In this document: piece after piece, positions 59,150 to 64,000 of the stretch
Layout: every line of letters begins with the position of its first letter
Position numbering within the stretch: the first letter of the stretch is position 1
From: Narthecium ossifragum
Taxonomy: Eukaryota; Streptophyta; Magnoliopsida; Dioscoreales; Nartheciaceae
Direction: 5' to 3'
Assembly (NCBI GenBank): GCA_963920575.1
Contig: OY986967.1
Location: 25,499,648 to 25,563,647, forward strand
Length of the DNA stretch: 64,000 nucleotides
Made by a program: the position numbers and the translations under genes
Notes under the pieces: model-generated
Databases searched by the model: none
Told to the model about the DNA's origin: nothing
The model's input: the letters and a program-made list of their open reading frames with translations, nothing else

Positions 59150-59440
59150 CATAGTTCATCACCCACATTTCACATCGTCCATTTCTCATCTTTCATTTTT
59201 CATCATTCACATTTCTTATATTTCATTTTTCATCATTCACATTTCTCATCTTTCATTTTTCATCGTTCACATTTCTCATCTTTCATTTCTCATCATTTCC
59301 CATCGTTCATTTCTCATCTTTCATTTTTCATCATCCACATTTATCATCTTTCACTTCTCATCGTCCATCGTCCATTTTCCATTACTTATAATCATCAATT
59401 TCCCACCACTTCTCATCATTCATCGTCCATTTTTTTTGCA
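59150..59440 (+). repeat. Degenerate tandem repeat, CATTTCTCATCTTT-type
   Basis: Units of about 25-32 bases combine CATTTTTCATCATTCAC and ATTTCTCATCTTT, repeated about ten times with variation. The His/Ser/Phe-rich open frame here is a by-product of the repeat. Confidence 0.85.
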
Positions 59441-60110
59441 ACCTCAACACCTCTGTTCGAGTTCGAACGAGTTGAGCCTTTACACCTCCCTGACTTTAAC
59501 TATTTTGACTAGTTTGACCTCACATGTCAACGGCAAGATTTGTATTAGACACCACCCACATCCTTGCTTTCTCTAGAGATTCATATGTTGCGCCACCACC
59601 ATCATCTTCCATTCATTCTAGTTGTGAAACTATATATGAACACTTCCTTTGCACTCAACTGCACGTGCTTTACCAACATCTCTCCGGCAGGATGGTATCC
59701 TTAAAATCAAAGGGTATGATCCTAATTAGCATAATATAAAAGGATATGATCGATCCTATTTGGTTAACATTGTATCTCCCACCGATATATCAAGAGGTAT
59801 AATCCTAATCAAATCAGTAGATGCATGCATGCATGCACATCCACGCCATCCCGTGCACGCACGTTGCCGGTTGGTTCATGATTCATGAACCAATTAACTC
59901 CTTTCTTGACTATTGATTAAACCCCATATCCATATATAGTTGTAACGCGTTGACTTAATTTCAAGTCATGGAATTAATGTCAAGAATATCCCCGCATTAG
60001 TGGCAACCTCGACCAGGATCTAAGCATTCCTTTGACAGCCAAGCCAATGCGCTGATGGGCATTCTTTTGACATGTAACTTGACCAGATCACGCGATGGAA
60101 TATATTTCCA
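59441..60110. other. Gene-free stretch
   Basis: Nothing gene-like is supported. A (CATG)n-like run, GCATGCATGCATGCA, lies near 59,822. The final bases GTCGCCCG are the target duplication of the next element. Confidence 0.4.
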
Positions 60111-60118
60111 GTCGCCCG

Positions 60119-60979
60119 TAGTGGGGGGAACAGGATGAGATTTAAGGGGGGTAAAATCTAAAACAAAATTATCAAAAAAAAAAAATCTTTTAAGTAATAC
60201 AAAAAATACTTTAGAATTACAATATCGAACATTAAGGAGTAAAAACAATACAAATATTAAAATATATGTACCGTACTATGTGCTGCGATTGAGATGTGGA
60301 AGTTGAATTCTACGCTTTTATATTTTTTGAAAACGTTGTAAAATGACTTCATTTTCAATAGTTTCAAAAATTTCATCCGTACGAATTTCATCCCTAATTC
60401 CAACATCATATGTTTCAATGGGTTTATGTGACCCTTGGTCACCAACAATATCATTCAACCCTGAGTCACCAATACAATATTATTCGGATTAATTAAACTA
60501 GTTCGGGGTCTTTTCGAACTATTATTCTCTGAAGTAGTACACAAGTCATTAGTATTAGACGATTCACCGTTTGGTTTGCTTCGTTGTTTTTTATCACAAA
60601 CTTATCCATTTTTTAAATAAAACAAAAATATATATAAATATATATACGACAATTAGAAATCAAACTAATAAATTATAAATATTTTATAAATTATCAAATA
60701 ATTAACTAAATCCTAACAGATAAATAATTAACTAAATCAAACTAATAAATTATAAATCATAACATTAACAAATAATTAAATAGAGGAGTGGGGATTACAG
60801 ATTTTAAATCCTAACATTAACATACTATTATAAATCCTAACATACCTGCACCTGCTCTTAGTTGTCATAAAAAAAACATACCCGAAAAGTGGATTTATAA
60901 AAAAAACATACACAAGTCATGAGGGGGTTCCGGGCCTCCGGCGTTGCCAGGGGGCGCCCGCCACCTGGTTCCGCCACTG
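60119..60979 (-). mobile_element. hAT element with transposase N-terminal relic
   Basis: The ends are TAGTGGGGGGAACAGG and, reversed, CAGTGGCGGAACCAGG. The perfect 8-bp duplication GTCGCCCG lies at 60111-60118 and 60980-60987. Inside, on the minus strand, near 60,610-60,330, broken frames read MDKFVIKNNEANQT, SENNSSKRPRTS and KPIETYDVGIRDEIR. These resemble the N-terminal TTF-type region of plant hAT transposases (KPI..Y....RDEIR). The catalytic core is missing. Confidence 0.85.
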
Positions 60980-60987
60980 GTCGCCCG

Positions 60988-61890
60988 ATCTGCTCTATCG
61001 AGTTTCAATGCAATACATCAAGATCAAGAAGTCATAGACTCAAGCCCAAACTAGGAAACATTTCCGTGTACGGTGATTACGAGATTGTGGGGTGGAAATC
61101 CTAAGAGCTCGATTGAATGGAAGATAAATATGCATAAACCCTGTTTATATATCTAAAAACATTTTTTTAAAATCCTACATAGTTATCTTTGATTTTTACA
61201 TAACTTTTACTTTATATATCCACTATACAAACTCATCCTATCATCAATCCTAAAAGGGGCTGTTTGGTAAGGGGATAGGTTATTCCGGATTAAGAGATTT
61301 TGGGTTTAGAAAAATTAGGATCATGATTGAGGTTAAACCAAAATATTTTTTTTAATAAAAAAATAAAAATGGGGATACAAATCGAAATGGAGTTAAATGG
61401 AGATAGAATAAGTGATATATCAAATTCTTTGGTATGGTCTATCTTAACCCAACTTATCCCTATCTCATTAACCCCATTTTATTTGGAGATAAGGCGTGGA
61501 TAAAGAGGGATAACCCATCTTGTCCCAAAACCAAAAAGTTCCGGCTATAGAAATCGACTCATTTCGGATTGGATCATCCCATGAATGATGAAGGCAGGCC
61601 AAGCCCCCACCCACCATAGGTAATAAGCACGTCTCACCTGAGTAGTGTTGAAAGATACCCACGTAACCCAAAGACCGCTCCAATCCAACTAGTCCACACC
61701 GTCCAAACCATCAGTTGACCCATTCAACTCCACAAAGCCCACCGAAACGGCCCAACGAACCTCCTTTGACCAATTCAAACCGTCCCCACCAATAGCATAC
61801 TCCCACGTGGCCATGTTCTTCCCTCTCTCCCTCTCACGTCTCCTCCCCACTCACCCCTCTCAACCGCCCTTCCCGCCTTCCACCCCTCCT
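60988..61890. other. Upstream region of the nodulin-like gene
   Basis: At 61,255-61,520 GGGGCTGTTTGGTAAGGGGA and related AACCCAACTTATCCCTATCTC words suggest a small decayed transposon. 61,690-61,890 is C-rich and leads into the TATA box. No gene is visible. Confidence 0.4.
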
Positions 61891-61899
61891 TATAAATAA
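61891..61899 (+). promoter_or_regulatory. TATA box of the nodulin-like gene
   Basis: TATAAATAA stands 95 bases before the ATG in a C-rich promoter. Transcription would start about 30 bases downstream, near 61,920. Confidence 0.75.
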
Positions 61900-61985
61900 C
61901 CCAAGACTCTCTACTGAAGAACTTAACCCTCCTCTATACTCCTTTTAAAACTTCAGACCTCTCACTCAACTGCATATCTTCAACA

Positions 61986-62788
61986 ATGGCTACTTCATGC
62001 AAGCTTTTCCTCTTTGTGTTGGCCTTTGTTCTGATGATGGCGGGTGCTTGGGCTCATGAGTTTCAGGAGTTCCCGGTAGGAGGGCCGGGCGTTTGGGCGA
62101 AGCCGGGCGGCAACGAGACCGAGAGCTACAACCACTGGGCACGGAGGAGCCGGTTTCACGTCGGCGACTCCATTTGTAAGCATATATAGTTTTGTGAGAG
62201 GTCTCAGCATTGCTTGTTTGATCTTCGAAAAGATTAGTAATAGTTCATTTTACAATATTAATTAATTAGTAGGAAGCATTAATATTATTTCTTAGTGATT
62301 TCTTAAGTACAAATGTGATGAATTAATTTAGGTATACATGGCTTTAATTACATGCATGACTTCATGACCATATATGTTAAATTTCTCTAAATTTTACAGA
62401 TTTCAAGTACAAGAACGATTCGGTTCTTGTGGTGGATCGCGATGACTACAGCCAATGCAACACTAGGAATCCTCTCCTCAAGTTCACCGACGGCAACACG
62501 AAGTTCGAGTTCAACCGCTACGGCTTCTTCTATTTCATCTCCGGCGAGCCTGGACACTGCGAAGCCGGGCAGAGGCTGATCATCCGCGTGATGGTGCACC
62601 CCGAATTCGAAAGCCCAGCGCCTTCCCCGTCCTTCCAGCCGGACGATGGCAAGCAGAACCCCGGCCCGAGCTCGAGCCGTGGACCTTCGAGCCCAGGAAG
62701 CCCTAATGCCTCCTCGAAGATCACTGCTGCTGCTAGTTTCTTGGCAGCAGGTCTTGGCTGCTTCTTAGTTATGTTCCGCTTTGTTTAG
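61986..62788 (+). CDS. Early nodulin-like protein (phytocyanin family, copper site lost)
   Basis: Two exons (61986-62175 and 62400-62788) are joined by a GT..AG intron within a Tyr codon, giving 192 aa. A signal peptide ends at Ala23. The plastocyanin-like domain follows (about 24-128: HEFQEFPVGGPGVWAKP, YNHWARRSRFHVGDS, LLKFTDGNTKFEF). Cys83 and Cys117 form the conserved disulfide. At the copper ligand positions the first His is absent (VVDRDDYSQC) and the Cys position is Ser111 (FISGEPGHC), which is usual for early nodulin-like proteins. A Pro/Ser-rich stretch (130-165) and a hydrophobic C-terminus after SPNASSK predict an arabinogalactan-type, GPI-anchored plasma-membrane protein. Such proteins act at the cell surface in reproduction and transport. 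It converges on the WD40 gene. Confidence 0.93.
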
Positions 62789-63074
62789 AGACATTTTGGC
62801 TATATATGTAGCTATTTGCTTGTTTTAGGAGCTCTTTAATTAGCTTGTTAATTGGGATTATTAATTTGTTTCTTGTAATTTGAGACATGCATGTTATTCA
62901 TGATTTCAGTACTTAAATTCCCTTTTTTTTTATGAACAATCTTTCATATATGTTCAGTATATGGTTGATGATGATCACTGAAGATTGCCATGATAAAAAT
63001 CTACAAGAACTACAAGATTCTTATAGAATATATGTCACTAAAGTCTAAAGATCGAGTAGTGTTCTAGTCTTTAA

Positions 63075-64000
63075 TTAGTTACCTTCATCCTTGTGGCTTT
63101 GATCACCACCCTTGGCTTGAGCTTCTCTGAGGAGGAGCTTCAAGATACTCTTGTAAGCACCGATGGCCGACTCGAGCCCGCCGATGGCCGTTCTCCGGTC
63201 ATTCGCAGCCACACTCAGCCACTCCTCCATCTCCCTCACCTCCCTGACATCCCTACAGGCCATCTCCTTCACACAAAACCTTGGAATAAGTCCTCTAATG
63301 GAACCAACTGAAAAGTACTTCTCCCTCAACCCTCCTCTGGCAACAAGAAGATCACTGATCATACAATTGTTCATATGAGCAACAACTCGAACCATAGACA
63401 ACAAAGATCCAGACTGGACTACTTCCCATAAAGTTATGATCCCATCTTCTGAAGCTGATACTACGTGATCATCATCATGGCTTCCATATCGCAGCATTGC
63501 TATGGCAACCACTGCGCCACCACTCTGCTGCGCATGCGCTTCATTCCCCTCCATGGCCTTTGCTTCATTAGTTGATCTAATTAGTGTTCCTCCAACTTTC
63601 AATGGTATCACATACAGTCGGCCATCGGATCCTCCGGCGAAAGCTTTCGAATTTGTTTGATCGACGGTGACACACCATATTGCGCATTGGAGTTGAATTG
63701 TTCTTAGATGAGTGCCATCAGATAGTCTCCAAAGTTTACACATGGAATCAAGTGAGCTTGATACTATAGTGGAGTCGCACCCTCCTGAAACTAAAGCAAT
63801 GCCAGTTATAGGACGGTTGTGTGCCACAAACTCGTGTAAGGCCAGTTGGGAATTGCTATCATGATAGGATGCATCTAAGAGTCGAAGAATTGGGAAGACG
63901 GATATGACGCCGTCGTCGCCGGCGGATATTAAGAGCGAGCCATCGTCGTTGAGGCAGAGGCATGATACCGGCCGGCGATGTGGCTGGAAAGAGCAATTCA
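63075..64000 (-). CDS. WD40 protein, IPI3/WDR18/RID3-like (5' part outside window)
   Basis: The frame is open from the window edge to a stop at 63075 and gives about 308 residues. It holds repeated WD40 units: FQPHRRPVSCLCLNDDGSLL with SAGDDGVISVF, VAHNRPITGIALVSGGCDST with SSLDSMCKLWRL, AFAGGSDGRLYVIPL, and VVSASEDGIITLWEVV. The order and the C-terminal helix (EMEEWLSVAANDRR..AIGAYKSILKLLL) resemble the plant IPI3/WDR18 relative ROOT INITIATION DEFECTIVE 3. Yeast IPI3 and human WDR18 belong to the Rix1 complex, which processes 27S pre-rRNA in 60S ribosome assembly. The N-terminus and any earlier exons lie beyond the window. The assignment to family is good; orthology to RID3 is inferred from memory of the sequence. 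Confidence 0.82.
   Translation of the reverse strand, partial: NCSFQPHRRPVSCLCLNDDGSLLISAGDDGVISVFPILRLLDASYHDSNSQLALHEFVAHNRPITGIALVSGGCDSTIVSSSLDSMCKLWRLSDGTHLRTIQLQCAIWCVTVDQTNSKAFAGGSDGRLYVIPLKVGGTLIRSTNEAKAMEGNEAHAQQSGGAVVAIAMLRYGSHDDDHVVSASEDGIITLWEVVQSGSLLSMVRVVAHMNNCMISDLLVARGGLREKYFSVGSIRGLIPRFCVKEMACRDVREVREMEEWLSVAANDRRTAIGGLESAIGAYKSILKLLLREAQAKGGDQSHKDEGN

Noticed and set aside
59136..59576. 146-codon His/Ser/Phe-rich frame
   Set aside because: The composition is that of the underlying tandem repeat, and no domain or signal is recognisable.

Overview
This is a piece of flowering-plant nuclear genome: AT-rich, with intron-split genes (GT..AG junctions throughout), many retrotransposons and DNA transposons, and insertions of mitochondrial and plastid DNA. 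A miR156 locus, an early nodulin-like protein gene and plant-type F-box/FBD genes confirm an angiosperm. The miR156 variant is one I associate with monocots, but I cannot name the species.

Genes that look functional lie mainly in the right half. All but one are on the minus strand: an F-box/FBD protein (18.8-20.7 kb), a p24-beta cargo receptor (35.9-40.1 kb, 4 exons, 212 aa), a NusB plus m5C rRNA methyltransferase of the RsmB type (42.1-53.5 kb, 17 exons, 560 aa), a MIR156 hairpin (56.8 kb) and the 3' part of an IPI3/WDR18/RID3-like WD40 protein (63.1 kb to the window edge). The exception is a copper-site-less early nodulin-like phytocyanin on the plus strand (62.0-62.8 kb). It converges tail-to-tail with the WD40 gene. 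The splice models keep frame at every junction.

The left half is a transposon graveyard with decayed genes. From the left: a LINE RNase H fragment; a 1.8-kb Mutator-like element with 0.7-kb arms around a fragment of mitochondrial 18S rRNA; a complete 3.1-kb LTR retrotransposon with an unbroken 633-codon ORF; a long solo LTR with a second solo LTR nested inside it; an F-box pseudogene between inverted miniature LTR elements (TRIM/SMART type); the working F-box gene; a tandem duplication (22.4-31.1 kb) that holds a broken mitochondrial ribosomal protein L41 gene; and a 2-oxoglutarate oxygenase pseudogene.

Paralogous copies inside the window give empty sites for several insertions. The nested LTR, a Mutator-type MITE, a hAT element and the rRNA-carrying element can therefore be shown to be insertions from this sequence alone. 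The genes do not form a pathway; they are independent plant loci. Two concern organelle ribosomes: the RsmB-like enzyme, probably in the plastid, and the broken mitochondrial L41.
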